A DNA stretch of 64,000 bases, taken from the NCBI GenBank assembly GCA_900538475.1, contig UPYT01000003.1, positions 92,010 through 156,009 of the forward strand. The letters run 5' to 3'. A program made the position numbers and the translations under genes. Shown one piece after another: positions 8,701-17,369 of the stretch; the first letter of the stretch is position 1, and every line of letters begins with the position of its first letter. Source of the stretch: an uncultured Clostridium sp. (GTDB lineage Bacteria; Bacillota; Clostridia; Lachnospirales; Lachnospiraceae). The notes beneath the pieces are model-generated. The model saw only the letters and a list, made by a program, of their open reading frames with translations. It had not been told where the DNA came from and ran no database searches.

Positions 8701-10552
8701 ACGGAACCTGGCAGGCTGTCAGCATTTGTGCTTCCCTCTGGTGGCAGGTAAAGATGATAATCTGACCGGGCCAGGACTGAGACAGCCATTTCAGAGCAGT
8801 CCGCAGCCGCTCATCATCGTACAGTACAAAGCTGTCGTCAAAAATCAGAGGCATCTGATCGCCGTCGCCCTGGAGCAGTCTGGCGGCAGCCAGCCGCAGG
8901 GCCAGGTAAATCTGATCCATTGTGCCGCTGGAAACCTGTTCTACAGGAACCAGGCGAGTGGGAGTATTCATGAAAATATTCAGATTTTCATCTACGCTCA
9001 TACTGCTGTAAATCCCTCCGGTAATGCTGTTTACCAGCTGAGAGGCGCTTTTGTTTAAGTACAGGCCAAAGGAGTCCCGAATGGTGCCGGAAAGCTCTGT
9101 CATGGTCTCCAGAGCCAGATCGATTGCAGTAATTTCTTCTCGGATCCGTTCGTTTTCTTCCAGAACCTGTTTCAGTGCTTCTACCTGATCCTTGCAGTGC
9201 GTCAGGTGATCCAGCTTCTTTTCCAGCTCCCACTGGGTTCGCTGCTGTTTGCTGATGTTTTCTTCACAGGAAACCTCCTGCTGTTGAAGGGATGTGATCT
9301 GTTCAGCCTGTTCTTTTATAGAATTTTCGGAACGCTCCAGTACCTGGCTTAACCGGATAAATTCCTCCATACGGGCCTCAAAGGCAGCCATGGCATCTGC
9401 AGAAATGGCAGAATCCCCCAGATGGCGGGAAAAGGTCTCCTGAAGCAGCTTTCCTACCATAGCTGTTTCCTTTTTCCGGGTTTTGTAACGAAACATGAGA
9501 AACAGTCCGGCTGATGCAAACATTACAGCCATCATAGCGCACAGAGTCAGATAGGCAGAGTGATCCACCGCATGGGCCGCTCCAGGAAGAAGCTCTGCAG
9601 CAAATCGGGCCAGTGTACCGGGAAAGCCGATTCCCAGTCCGGCAAGGACAGCAAAAAGCAGGAAGAGGACAGAAAGAACGAGAGCCCCTTTTTTCTCGCT
9701 GGCGGCCTTGGCATTTTCGTATTCCTGGTAGGAAGCTCTGGCGCTGTCCCGGTAACTGATAATAGAGGATTCATCCGTAAACTGTGCTGCGCTTAATACC
9801 TGGCGGCCCTTGGCAATTTTTTGAAGAAGGGTTTCCCGCTCCTCCTGCTTCTGTGCCAGCTGGCTTTTTACGCGGGAACGCAGCTCCTGATAGGACTGGA
9901 GCTGATTTTCATACTCTGGAGCAGCAATTTCTTTTTCGATGGAACGAATCTCCCCCAGAAGCGAGGTGTAATTTTTTCCGGCATCCGGAGTCAGCTGCCG
10001 TTCAAATTCCCGCCGCCGGTTTTTTAAGTAGGCAGTGGCTTTCGTAATATTCAAGGCCATGCTGCCGGTTGTATTCATATTTGCAATATAATTGCGCAGC
10101 TCCGTTACCATACCGCTGTCTGTAGCGCTTTTGAGCTGCCCGATGCTGATGGTATTGTTGTAGGTGGTTTCCGTCAGTCCGCACAGAAGAAAATCCAGAA
10201 AGCTTTTGGTGGGCTCCACTTCCTTTCCGGCAGTTTCATCTATAATTGTCGGAACCTTTAAATCTTTTTGAAAATTTCGTTCAATTCGATAAATAATCCC
10301 GTTTTTTTCCAGACGAATCCAGCCGCCGTAAGCGCCCTTATTCTGCCAGGGCTCAAAACGGGTAAACAGATCATTTCTGGCTGCTCGTCCCCGTCCCCGC
10401 TCCATTCCAAAGAGCATACAGCGGATAAAGGTATGGAGGGTCGATTTTCCGGCCTCATTTTTTCCGTATACAAGATTCATGCCGTCCTCAAACCGGACGG
10501 TGCGGTCGTGAAATTTTCCAAAGCCGTCAATATGTAAATCCAATAACCGCAT
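8681..10552 (-). CDS. SbcC/YhaN-type ATPase with membrane-like insert in the coiled-coil arm
   Basis: Large AAA/ABC-type ATPase that pairs with the adjacent metallophosphoesterase, as SbcC does with SbcD and YhaN with YhaO; presumed role in DNA-end processing. Walker A is YGKNEAGKST (residues 29-38). The C-terminal lobe has the signature-like SSGTMDQIYLALRLAAARLL, Walker B LIFDDSFVLYDDERL and the switch FTCHQREAQML. Coiled coils flank a central insert with two hydrophobic segments (about 288-310 and 335-352: LVLSVLFLLFAVLAGLGIGF; LCAMMAVMFASAGLFLMF). That insert is known from YhaN-type proteins and not from classical SbcC. At 623 residues it is shorter than Bacillus YhaN. Confidence 0.85.
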   Translation of the reverse strand: MRLLDLHIDGFGKFHDRTVRFEDGMNLVYGKNEAGKSTLHTFIRCMLFGMERGRGRAARNDLFTRFEPWQNKGAYGGWIRLEKNGIIYRIERNFQKDLKVPTIIDETAGKEVEPTKSFLDFLLCGLTETTYNNTISIGQLKSATDSGMVTELRNYIANMNTTGSMALNITKATAYLKNRRREFERQLTPDAGKNYTSLLGEIRSIEKEIAAPEYENQLQSYQELRSRVKSQLAQKQEERETLLQKIAKGRQVLSAAQFTDESSIISYRDSARASYQEYENAKAASEKKGALVLSVLFLLFAVLAGLGIGFPGTLARFAAELLPGAAHAVDHSAYLTLCAMMAVMFASAGLFLMFRYKTRKKETAMVGKLLQETFSRHLGDSAISADAMAAFEARMEEFIRLSQVLERSENSIKEQAEQITSLQQQEVSCEENISKQQRTQWELEKKLDHLTHCKDQVEALKQVLEENERIREEITAIDLALETMTELSGTIRDSFGLYLNKSASQLVNSITGGIYSSMSVDENLNIFMNTPTRLVPVEQVSSGTMDQIYLALRLAAARLLQGDGDQMPLIFDDSFVLYDDERLRTALKWLSQSWPGQIIIFTCHQREAQMLTACQVPYGMVEM

Positions 10553-10554
10553 GG

Positions 10555-11625
10555 CTAGCTCCTCTCATCCGTTGTTCTAAGCAATGCATCAATTCCGTAA
10601 TACAGGGCCTTTTTTTCCACAGGGCTGGAATCCTCCCGCTGAAGTGCCCGGATATAAAAGCCGATCATGTCGCTGGGATGCTCTGCAAAAAGCCGGCTGA
10701 AATCATACTGAGGCTCTGATTCGTCGATGACCTCAATGATCTGCAGCCGTCGTATCAGCGATTCAAAATCGAAAACAATATCAGGATCCCGCATTCCGCG
10801 AATTCGGAACCGGTAAATATGTCCGGCGCCCCGTTTCTGAATCTCCTGAGCCATACGGTCATTCAGCTCCCGGCTGGTAGTAGCCGGAGTTACATGAACC
10901 ACAAGGGGAATATACTGAGCCTGGCACAGGGGAACAAATTCCAGGGAGGTTACCTGAAGCGTGGAAGGGCTGATTTCTCCTGCAATCATACCATGGGGGC
11001 CAGTTTCTGTCTTGTCCAGAGGTTCTGGGGAACCGCACCAGGCATAAGACCGATCCGGCGCGATTTCCGGCTTGTGAATATGTCCCAGGGCAGTGTAGGA
11101 AAACCCTGATTTGGCAAGCTGGGCCTTGTCCAGAGGCAAATGGGCAGCATCGCCTCCGTGGGCCAGAAGAATTTGAATTCGCCCATTTTCCGGCGCATGA
11201 ATGCCGTTCAGCCGGGATTCGGTAATTTCGGCAGTGTGGTAGCTAAAACCGGTCACCTCGGTATTGAGCTCTTCAAAATACACAGAGCTCAGCTCCTCAT
11301 CCATAAGAAAGGTCACATTGGGACACCACTGAAAGCTCATGAGAGCAGAATTTTTCCGAATTCGGTCATGGTTTCCGGCAATGATAACCACCTGGACTCC
11401 GGGAATGGTGGAAAACAGATAATTGACCTCCTTCAGATCCCGCAGCAAGGGCTGGCGGTGGAAGAGATCGCCGGCAATAAACAGAAAATCAACATCCCGG
11501 ATTTTTGCCTGGCGAATGATTTCACCAAAAGTATCATGGATGGCGTGGGCCCGTTCCCGGCTCCAGGGCTTATCGCTGTCGGGATGCATTCCCCAGTGAA
11601 TATCAGCTGTGTGGATGAATTTCAT
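10555..11625 (-). CDS. SbcD/YhaO-type DNA repair exonuclease (metallophosphoesterase)
   Basis: Calcineurin-like nuclease subunit. ATG 11625 is preferred to an upstream ATG because AAAGGAG precedes it and the protein then opens directly with the catalytic core, MKFIHTADIHWG. The metal-binding motifs follow in order: DIH, FIAGDLFH, IIAGNHDRIR, LAHGGD and ALGHIHK. The C-terminal third is the less conserved capping region. Length is 356 residues. Only 2 bases separate its stop from the start of the ATPase, so the two are one operon and presumably one complex. Confidence 0.9.
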   Translation of the reverse strand: MKFIHTADIHWGMHPDSDKPWSRERAHAIHDTFGEIIRQAKIRDVDFLFIAGDLFHRQPLLRDLKEVNYLFSTIPGVQVVIIAGNHDRIRKNSALMSFQWCPNVTFLMDEELSSVYFEELNTEVTGFSYHTAEITESRLNGIHAPENGRIQILLAHGGDAAHLPLDKAQLAKSGFSYTALGHIHKPEIAPDRSYAWCGSPEPLDKTETGPHGMIAGEISPSTLQVTSLEFVPLCQAQYIPLVVHVTPATTSRELNDRMAQEIQKRGAGHIYRFRIRGMRDPDIVFDFESLIRRLQIIEVIDESEPQYDFSRLFAEHPSDMIGFYIRALQREDSSPVEKKALYYGIDALLRTTDERS

Positions 11626-11652
11626 AGAGAAATCTCCTTTGCTTTGTAAATG

Positions 11653-11735
11653 TAACTGTTCAGGACGGCTTATCTTCTTGTCCGGAAAATCCGAACAAGA
11701 AGCATCGGAGTTTCTCCCGCCGTCCTGAATAGTTA
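11653..11735. repeat. Dispersed palindromic element, family A, compact copy
   Basis: TAACTGTTCAGGACGGC (11653-11669) is the inverted counterpart of 11719-11735 with one mismatch. Nested inside is a 13-bp hairpin (CTTCTTGTCCGGA at 11674-11686 with 11690-11702). The reverse complement matches both ends and the inner hairpin of the longer copy at 52043-52193. It sits between divergent minus-strand units, directly upstream of the yhaO-like gene. The rest of 11736-11888 shows no gene. Confidence 0.8.
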
Positions 11736-11888
11736 TCTGTAAATAGAAGAAAAACGGCACCGTTTCCGAAGCATCTCCAGCCCTCTGCAGCAATACTGCT
11801 TTCGGAATACTCCAGAAAATCAGAGAGATCAGGGCAGAAGCATCCGGAAAACAGATGCCGTTTTTAAAAACAGTTCCAATTATAATAC

Positions 11889-13280
11889 TTACAGTTCGCA
11901 GTTGCCTACAGTACGCGGGAAGGGAATGACATCGCGGATATTGCCCATACCGGTCAGGTACATAACGCAGCGCTCAAAGCCCAGTCCGAAGCCTGCGTGA
12001 CGGGTAGAGCCGTATTTGCGCAGCTCCAGATAGAACTTGTAATCCTCTTCCTTCAGTCCCAGCTCGTTCATGCGGGCCAGCAGCTTTTCATAATCATCCT
12101 CACGCTGGCTGCCGCCGATGATTTCGCCGATGCCCGGAACGAGACAGTCAACAGCTGCAACGGTCTTTCCGTCCGGATTCAGCTTCATGTAGAAGGCTTT
12201 GATTTCCTTGGGATAATCGGTTACGAATACCGGTTTTTTGAATACCTGCTCTGTCAGATAGCGCTCATGCTCTGTCTGCAGATCACAGCCCCAGGAAACC
12301 TTATAATCAAATTTGTCGTTGTTCTTTTCCAGAATTTCAATGGCTTCTGTGTAGGTGATGCGGCCGAATTCAGAATTCAGTACGTTATTTAACCGATCCA
12401 GAAGTCCTTTGTCGATAAAGCTGTTGAAGAAGGCCATTTCCTCCGGAGCATGTTCTAAAACATAGCGGATGATATATTTTAACATACCCTCAGCCAGCTC
12501 CATGTTGTCGTCCAGATCAGCAAAGGCCATCTCCGGCTCGATCATCCAGAACTCAGCTGCATGGCGGGTGGTGTTGGAGTTCTCTGCCCGGAAAGTAGGG
12601 CCAAAGGTATAAATGTTGCGGAAGGCCATTGCATAGGTCTCACCGTTTAACTGGCCGCTTACAGTCAGGTTGGTAGGCTTGCCGAAGAAATCCTCAGAGA
12701 AATCAACAGCTCCGTCCTGGGTTGTGGGAATGTTCTTTAAATCCATGGTAGTAACCTGGAACATCTCTCCGGCGCCTTCACAGTCGCTTCCTGTAATCAG
12801 GGGAGTATGAACATAGACAAAATCCTTCTCCTGGAAATACTGGTGGATTGCATAAGCAATCAGGGAGCGGACACGGAATACAGCCTGGAAGGTGTTGGTA
12901 CGGGGGCGCAGATGAGTAATCGTGCGCAGATACTCCAGGGTGTGACGCTTTTTCTGCAGGGGATAGTCCGGAGCAGATGCGCCCTCTACAACAACCTCAG
13001 AGGCCTGAATCTCAAATGGCTGCTTGGCCTGAGGTGTGGCAACCAGAGTACCCTTTACAATAATGGCTGCGCCTACATTCAGACGGCAGATCTCATCAAA
13101 GTTTGCCAGGGTGTCGTGGTATACAATCTGAAGGGTGTCAAAATAAGAACCATCGCTGACAACAATAAATCCAAATGCTTTGGAATCCCGGACGCTGCGG
13201 ACCCATCCGCCTACGGAAATTTCCTTGTCCAGGTAAGTTTCTCTGTTTTTATACAGTTCTCTTACGGTTACTAAATTCAT
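11889..13280 (-). CDS. asnS: Asparaginyl-tRNA synthetase
   Basis: Class IIb aminoacyl-tRNA synthetase that charges tRNA-Asn. The N-terminal OB fold that binds the anticodon is seen in [21 protein letters not shown]. Motif 2 is [21 protein letters not shown] and motif 3 is [15 protein letters not shown], ending in the usual [13 protein letters not shown]. The 463-residue length is standard. AAAGGAG precedes ATG 13280 by 8 bases. No T-box leader is visible upstream; a sigma-A promoter lies about 90 bases before the start. Confidence 0.97.
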   Translation of the reverse strand: MNLVTVRELYKNRETYLDKEISVGGWVRSVRDSKAFGFIVVSDGSYFDTLQIVYHDTLANFDEICRLNVGAAIIVKGTLVATPQAKQPFEIQASEVVVEGASAPDYPLQKKRHTLEYLRTITHLRPRTNTFQAVFRVRSLIAYAIHQYFQEKDFVYVHTPLITGSDCEGAGEMFQVTTMDLKNIPTTQDGAVDFSEDFFGKPTNLTVSGQLNGETYAMAFRNIYTFGPTFRAENSNTTRHAAEFWMIEPEMAFADLDDNMELAEGMLKYIIRYVLEHAPEEMAFFNSFIDKGLLDRLNNVLNSEFGRITYTEAIEILEKNNDKFDYKVSWGCDLQTEHERYLTEQVFKKPVFVTDYPKEIKAFYMKLNPDGKTVAAVDCLVPGIGEIIGGSQREDDYEKLLARMNELGLKEEDYKFYLELRKYGSTRHAGFGLGFERCVMYLTGMGNIRDVIPFPRTVGNCEL

Positions 13281-13369
13281 AATGCTTCTCCTTTATCTTT
13301 CCTAGCGTCCAGCAAAGGGCGCCCTGTTTTGCCTGAAAATAACCTAATCTGCAGGCATACCTATACAGA

Positions 13370-13398
13370 AGTATACTGTATTTTTGCATTTGATTCAA
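13370..13398 (-). promoter_or_regulatory. asnS promoter
   Basis: On the minus strand TTGAAT (13393-13398), a 17-base spacer and TATACT (13370-13375) form a sigma-A type promoter. A small inverted repeat (ATACAG...CTGTAT) overlaps the -10. It lies in the 382-base divergent gap between asnS and glgC; the rest of the gap holds the glgC promoter and no gene or T-box. Confidence 0.6.
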
Positions 13399-13597
13399 GT
13401 AGGGGAAACGAAGATCTTGGAAGGAAACCCATTAATTAGACAGAAAAGGAAAAAAAGAAGAAAACGTGCCAATTCTGCGTTTTCTGGCGAAGTATTGTGT
13501 CAAGCTGGCAGGTTGATACTAAATATAGAAAAAAATAAAGAGTTGCGAGAAATGTCGGAAAATGTACAAAAAAACTTCATAATAAATTCAAAATTTA

Positions 13598-13626
13598 TTC
13601 ACCTTTCTACAAATCTATGCTATAAT
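13598..13626 (+). promoter_or_regulatory. glgC promoter
   Basis: TATAAT at 13621-13626 with a weak -35 (TTCACC, 13598-13603) 17 bases upstream, about 37 bases before the glgC start. The surrounding 13540-13620 is A/T-rich. Confidence 0.5.
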
Positions 13627-13662
13627 ATAAAGCACAAGAAAATCTTACAGCGAGGTGATAAC

Positions 13663-14937
13663 GTGATAAAGAAGGAAATGATTGCCATGCTTTTGGCTGG
13701 GGGACAGGGAAGCCGTCTGGGAGTATTAACACAGAAGGTAGCCAAACCGGCAGTATCATTTGGGGGGAAGTACAGAATTATCGATTTCCCGCTGAGCAAC
13801 TGTATCAATTCGGGAGTAGATACAGTTGGAGTTTTAACACAGTATCAACCGTTGCGTCTGAATACCCATATCGGAATTGGTATTCCGTGGGATCTGGACC
13901 GCAACGTAGGCGGAGTGACGATTCTTCCGCCATATGAGAAGAGCAAAGGCAGTGACTGGTATACAGGAACAGCCAACGCCATTTTCCAGAATCTGGAATA
14001 TATGGAAACCTACAATCCTGACTATGTGCTGATTTTGTCAGGAGATCATATTTACAAGATGGATTACGAGGTTATGCTGGAGTACCATAAGGCAAACAAT
14101 GCAGATGTAACCATCGCGGCTATGCCGGTGCCCATTGAGGAAGCCAGCAGATTTGGCATCGTAATCACAGATGAGCACAACCGGATTACGGAGTTTGAAG
14201 AGAAGCCAGCGAATCCGCGAAGCAACCTGGCATCCATGGGTATTTACATATTCAGCTGGCCGGCTCTGAAGGAGGCTCTGCTTGCTCTGTCTGAGGAACC
14301 GGGCTGCGACTTCGGAAAACATGTGATTCCTTACTGCCATGGCAAGGGAGAGCGTATTTTCGCTTACGAGTACAACGGCTACTGGAAGGATGTAGGAACA
14401 CTGGGTTCCTACTGGGAAGCTAACATGGAGCTGATTGATATTATTCCGGAATTCAATTTATATGAGGAATACTGGAAGATCTATACAAGAAGCGATATTA
14501 TTCCGCCTCAGTACATTGCACCGGAGGCTGTGATTGAACGCAGTATTATCGGAGAAGGTACAGAGATCTACGGAGAGGTCCACAACTCTGTCATCGGCGC
14601 AGGCGTTACTATTGAGGCCGGCGCAGTGGTGAGGGATTCGATTGTCATGCGCAACAGCGTAATAGGCGCAGGAGCGAAGGTGGACAAGGCCATCGTAGCT
14701 GAGGACACTGCCATCGGAGCCGGCGCAGAGCTTGGCGTAGGTGAATATGCGCCCAGCACCTATGATCCCAAGGTTTATCAGTTTGATCTGGTAACGATCG
14801 GAGAGCACAGCGTAATTCCGGAAAATGTCAAGATTGGAAAGAATACAGCGATTTCCGGCGTTACCGTTTTGGAGGATTATCCTGACGGATTACTGGCAAG
14901 CGGCGATTCCATTATAAAGGCAGGTGGCATGAGATGA
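13663..14937 (+). CDS. glgC: Glucose-1-phosphate adenylyltransferase, catalytic subunit
   Basis: Makes ADP-glucose from glucose-1-phosphate and ATP, the first committed step of glycogen synthesis. GTG 13663 is chosen: GAGGTGA precedes it, and the product then has 424 residues and begins [19 protein letters not shown], the nucleotide-binding motif at its normal place. A longer frame from 13384 would add about 93 low-complexity residues across the promoter. Later motifs are [36 protein letters not shown] and the left-handed beta-helix hexapeptide repeats (about 300-420). It overlaps glgD by ATGA. Confidence 0.95.
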   Translation: MIKKEMIAMLLAGGQGSRLGVLTQKVAKPAVSFGGKYRIIDFPLSNCINSGVDTVGVLTQYQPLRLNTHIGIGIPWDLDRNVGGVTILPPYEKSKGSDWYTGTANAIFQNLEYMETYNPDYVLILSGDHIYKMDYEVMLEYHKANNADVTIAAMPVPIEEASRFGIVITDEHNRITEFEEKPANPRSNLASMGIYIFSWPALKEALLALSEEPGCDFGKHVIPYCHGKGERIFAYEYNGYWKDVGTLGSYWEANMELIDIIPEFNLYEEYWKIYTRSDIIPPQYIAPEAVIERSIIGEGTEIYGEVHNSVIGAGVTIEAGAVVRDSIVMRNSVIGAGAKVDKAIVAEDTAIGAGAELGVGEYAPSTYDPKVYQFDLVTIGEHSVIPENVKIGKNTAISGVTVLEDYPDGLLASGDSIIKAGGMR

Positions 14938-16055
14938 GAGCGATTGGTATAGTATTAGCAGGCGGAAACAGTAAAAGAATGCGGGAGTTATCGAACAAAA
15001 GGGCAATATCCGCCATGCCGGTTGCAGGAAGCTACCGCAGCATTGATTTTGTATTAAGCAACATGACCAATTCCCATATCCAGAACGTGGCTGTATTTAC
15101 CCAGTACAATTCCCGTTCCTTAAACGAGCATTTAAGCTCCTCCAAATGGTGGGATTTCGGAAGAAAACAGGGCGGTCTGTATGTATTTACCCCGACCATT
15201 ACAGCGCAGAACAGCGACTGGTACCGGGGCACAGCTGATGCGCTGTACCAGAACCTGACCTTTTTAAAGAACAGCCATGAGCCGTATGTTGTGATTGCAT
15301 CCGGCGATGGTATCTATAAGATGGATTACAACAAGGTTCTGGAATATCATATCGAGAAGAAAGCAGATATTACTGTAGTATGCAAGGATATGAGCGAGGA
15401 AGAGGATGTGACCCGCTTCGGTCTGCTGAAGCTGAATGATGACGGCCGTATTATAGAATTTGAGGAGAAGCCCATGGTGGCAACCTCCAATACAGTTTCC
15501 TGCGGTATCTATATTATTCGCCGCCGTCAGCTGATTGAGCTGATTGAGCGCTGTGCTGCAGAGGATCGGGTTGACTTTGTACGGGATGTTCTGGTTCGTT
15601 ATAAAAACCTGAAGCGTATTTACGGATACAAGATAGACTCTTACTGGAGCAATATTGCATCTGTGGATTCCTATTACAAAACCAATATGGATTTCCTGAA
15701 ACCAGATGTGCGCAACTATTTCTTTAAGCAGTATCCGGACATTTATTCCAAGGTAGACGATCTGCCGCCGGCCAAGTACAATCCTGGCGCGTCAGTGAAA
15801 AACAGCCTGATTTCCAGCGGATCCATTATCAACGGAACCGTGGAAAATTCAATTTTGTTTAAGAAGGCCTATGTAGGCAATAACTGTGTTATTAAAAATT
15901 CCATTATTCTCAACGATGTTTACATCGGGGACAATACGGTGATCGAAAACTGTATCGTAGAGAGCCGTGATACCATCCGCGCCAACACTACATATATCGG
16001 CACTCCGGATGAGATAAAGATTGTAGTTGAGAAAAACGAACGCTATACATTATAG
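14934..16055 (+). CDS. glgD: GlgD subunit of ADP-glucose pyrophosphorylase
   Basis: Paralogue of GlgC that forms a hetero-oligomer with it in Firmicutes and mainly modulates activity. The N-terminus [20 protein letters not shown] keeps a degenerate version of the nucleotide-binding loop; [22 protein letters not shown] and EFEEKPM follow, with a shorter hexapeptide-repeat tail ([18 protein letters not shown]). At 373 residues it is typical of GlgD. Its ATG is inside the glgC stop overlap, so the two subunits are translationally coupled. Confidence 0.94.
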   Translation: MRAIGIVLAGGNSKRMRELSNKRAISAMPVAGSYRSIDFVLSNMTNSHIQNVAVFTQYNSRSLNEHLSSSKWWDFGRKQGGLYVFTPTITAQNSDWYRGTADALYQNLTFLKNSHEPYVVIASGDGIYKMDYNKVLEYHIEKKADITVVCKDMSEEEDVTRFGLLKLNDDGRIIEFEEKPMVATSNTVSCGIYIIRRRQLIELIERCAAEDRVDFVRDVLVRYKNLKRIYGYKIDSYWSNIASVDSYYKTNMDFLKPDVRNYFFKQYPDIYSKVDDLPPAKYNPGASVKNSLISSGSIINGTVENSILFKKAYVGNNCVIKNSIILNDVYIGDNTVIENCIVESRDTIRANTTYIGTPDEIKIVVEKNERYTL

Positions 16056-16236
16056 GCACAGGCTGAAACGCTGGTGCGGGGGATATAGCAGCTGTTTCAG
16101 TCTTATTCCAGGAGGGGAGGTCTGCAAACAATAAGGCAGACAAGCCTGCATAAGCATTGTTCGGGGAAGTCAGAAAGACCCGGAACAGGAGGACTGGACA
16201 GTTGTACAGTTTACGAGAGGGAAGGGGCTTGGAAAA

Positions 16237-16509
16237 ATGCAGATAACAGATGTCAGAGTAAGAAAGATTGAAAAAGAGGGTAAGATGAAAGCGATTGTTT
16301 CCATTACCTTGGATAATGAATTTGTCATTCATGATATCAAGGTAATTGAAGGGGAAAAAGGACTTTTCATCGCCATGCCAAGCCGTAAGGCAGCAGACGG
16401 GGAGTATAGAGATATTGCACATCCAATCAATTCTGAAACCCGTGAAAAGATTCAGGATATGATTCTGAACAAATATGAGACAACTGCTCTGGAGGCAGTA
16501 GCCGAATAG
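16237..16509 (+). CDS. spoVG: Septation/sporulation regulator SpoVG
   Basis: Small nucleic-acid-binding protein needed for proper asymmetric septation and spore cortex in Bacillus and a global regulator in other Firmicutes. The 90-residue product, [19 protein letters not shown] through FIAMPSRK and [14 protein letters not shown], matches the whole family. GGAAGGGG precedes ATG 16237. Together with pth, mfd and spoVT downstream it recreates the order spoVG-(...)-pth-mfd-spoVT of Bacillus. The 181 bases upstream contain a weak glgD-distal hairpin (GCTGAAAC/GTTTCAGT) and no clear sigma-H promoter. Confidence 0.97.
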   Translation: MQITDVRVRKIEKEGKMKAIVSITLDNEFVIHDIKVIEGEKGLFIAMPSRKAADGEYRDIAHPINSETREKIQDMILNKYETTALEAVAE

Positions 16510-16537
16510 GCAGGGACTTTCGGAAAAGTGAGATCAG

Positions 16538-16579
16538 AAGATGCAGCAGCTCTTTCGGGGCGGCTGCATCTTCCTGTTT
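16538..16579 (+). terminator. Intrinsic terminator of spoVG
   Basis: AAGATGCAGC (16538-16547) pairs with GCTGCATCTT (16563-16572) and is followed by CCTGTTTTA. It lies 29 bases after the spoVG stop. Confidence 0.7.
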
Positions 16580-16759
16580 TATAGGAAATCTATTTAAAAT
16601 TCTTTCTGAAGAGCAGACCTTTACAAGAGATTTTCTACCTGTTACAATAAAATCCGTAGCAGTTTGGCGCTAGTTTTCTTTCCCGGTGTCTATACCCCCT
16701 GGGGAGAGAAAATTAGCGCTTTTGGTGCGTGGTACAGGATGAAATGGAAAGGAAAGAAG

Positions 16760-17335
16760 ATGTATTTAATAGCAGGACTTGGAAATCCAACAAAGGAATA
16801 TGATAAAACAAGACACAATGTAGGCTTTTCGGTGATAGATGTGCTGGCAGATCGATACCGGATTGATATCAGTGAGAAAAAGCACAAGGCTTTGTGCGGC
16901 AGAGGTGTCATAGAGGGACAGAAGGTTCTTCTTTTAAAGCCTCAGACCTTTATGAATTTAAGCGGAGAAAGTATCCGTGCAGCGGCGGATTATTATAAAA
17001 TTGAGCCGGAGGAGATGATTGTGATTTACGATGACATCAGCCTGGATCCGGGACAGCTTCGGATTCGTCTGAAGGGAAGCGCCGGCGGACACAATGGAAT
17101 CAAGAATATTATTGCAAATCTGGGAACCCAGGATTTTCCGCGGATTAAGGTTGGGGTAGGAGCTAAGCCTCCTCGCATGGATCTGGCAGATTATGTGCTG
17201 AGCCGGTTTGGAGCTGGGGAACAGAAGCTGATGGAGGAGGCTTTTGGAGAGGCAGCAGAGGCTGCGGTTATGATGATGACTGATGGAGCAGAGCGGGCAA
17301 TGAATCATTTTAATGCGAAGAAGAAGGCAGAGTAG
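16760..17335 (+). CDS. pth: Peptidyl-tRNA hydrolase
   Basis: Releases tRNA from prematurely dropped peptidyl-tRNA. ATG 16760 follows AAAGGAAAGA and gives the canonical start MYLIAGLGNPTKEYDKTRHNVGF, with the catalytic His in RHNVGF and the conserved Asp in VIYDDISLDPG. KPQTFMNLSG and GSAGGHNGIKNI are family hallmarks. The 191-residue length is normal. It is 34 bases upstream of mfd, as in Bacillus where pth is spoVC. Confidence 0.97.
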   Translation: MYLIAGLGNPTKEYDKTRHNVGFSVIDVLADRYRIDISEKKHKALCGRGVIEGQKVLLLKPQTFMNLSGESIRAAADYYKIEPEEMIVIYDDISLDPGQLRIRLKGSAGGHNGIKNIIANLGTQDFPRIKVGVGAKPPRMDLADYVLSRFGAGEQKLMEEAFGEAAEAAVMMMTDGAERAMNHFNAKKKAE

Positions 17336-17369
17336 AAGATTTTGACTGGGGAAAGCAGGGAGTACAAAA

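Noticed and set aside
13384..13662. 93-residue N-terminal extension of GlgC
   Set aside because: Lys/Asn-rich, crosses a TATAAT promoter, and the RBS and conserved N-terminus support GTG 13663.
13281..13662. T-box leader for asnS
   Set aside because: No AGGGTGGNACCGCG core or its complement is visible; trpS has only a leader of about 30 bases.
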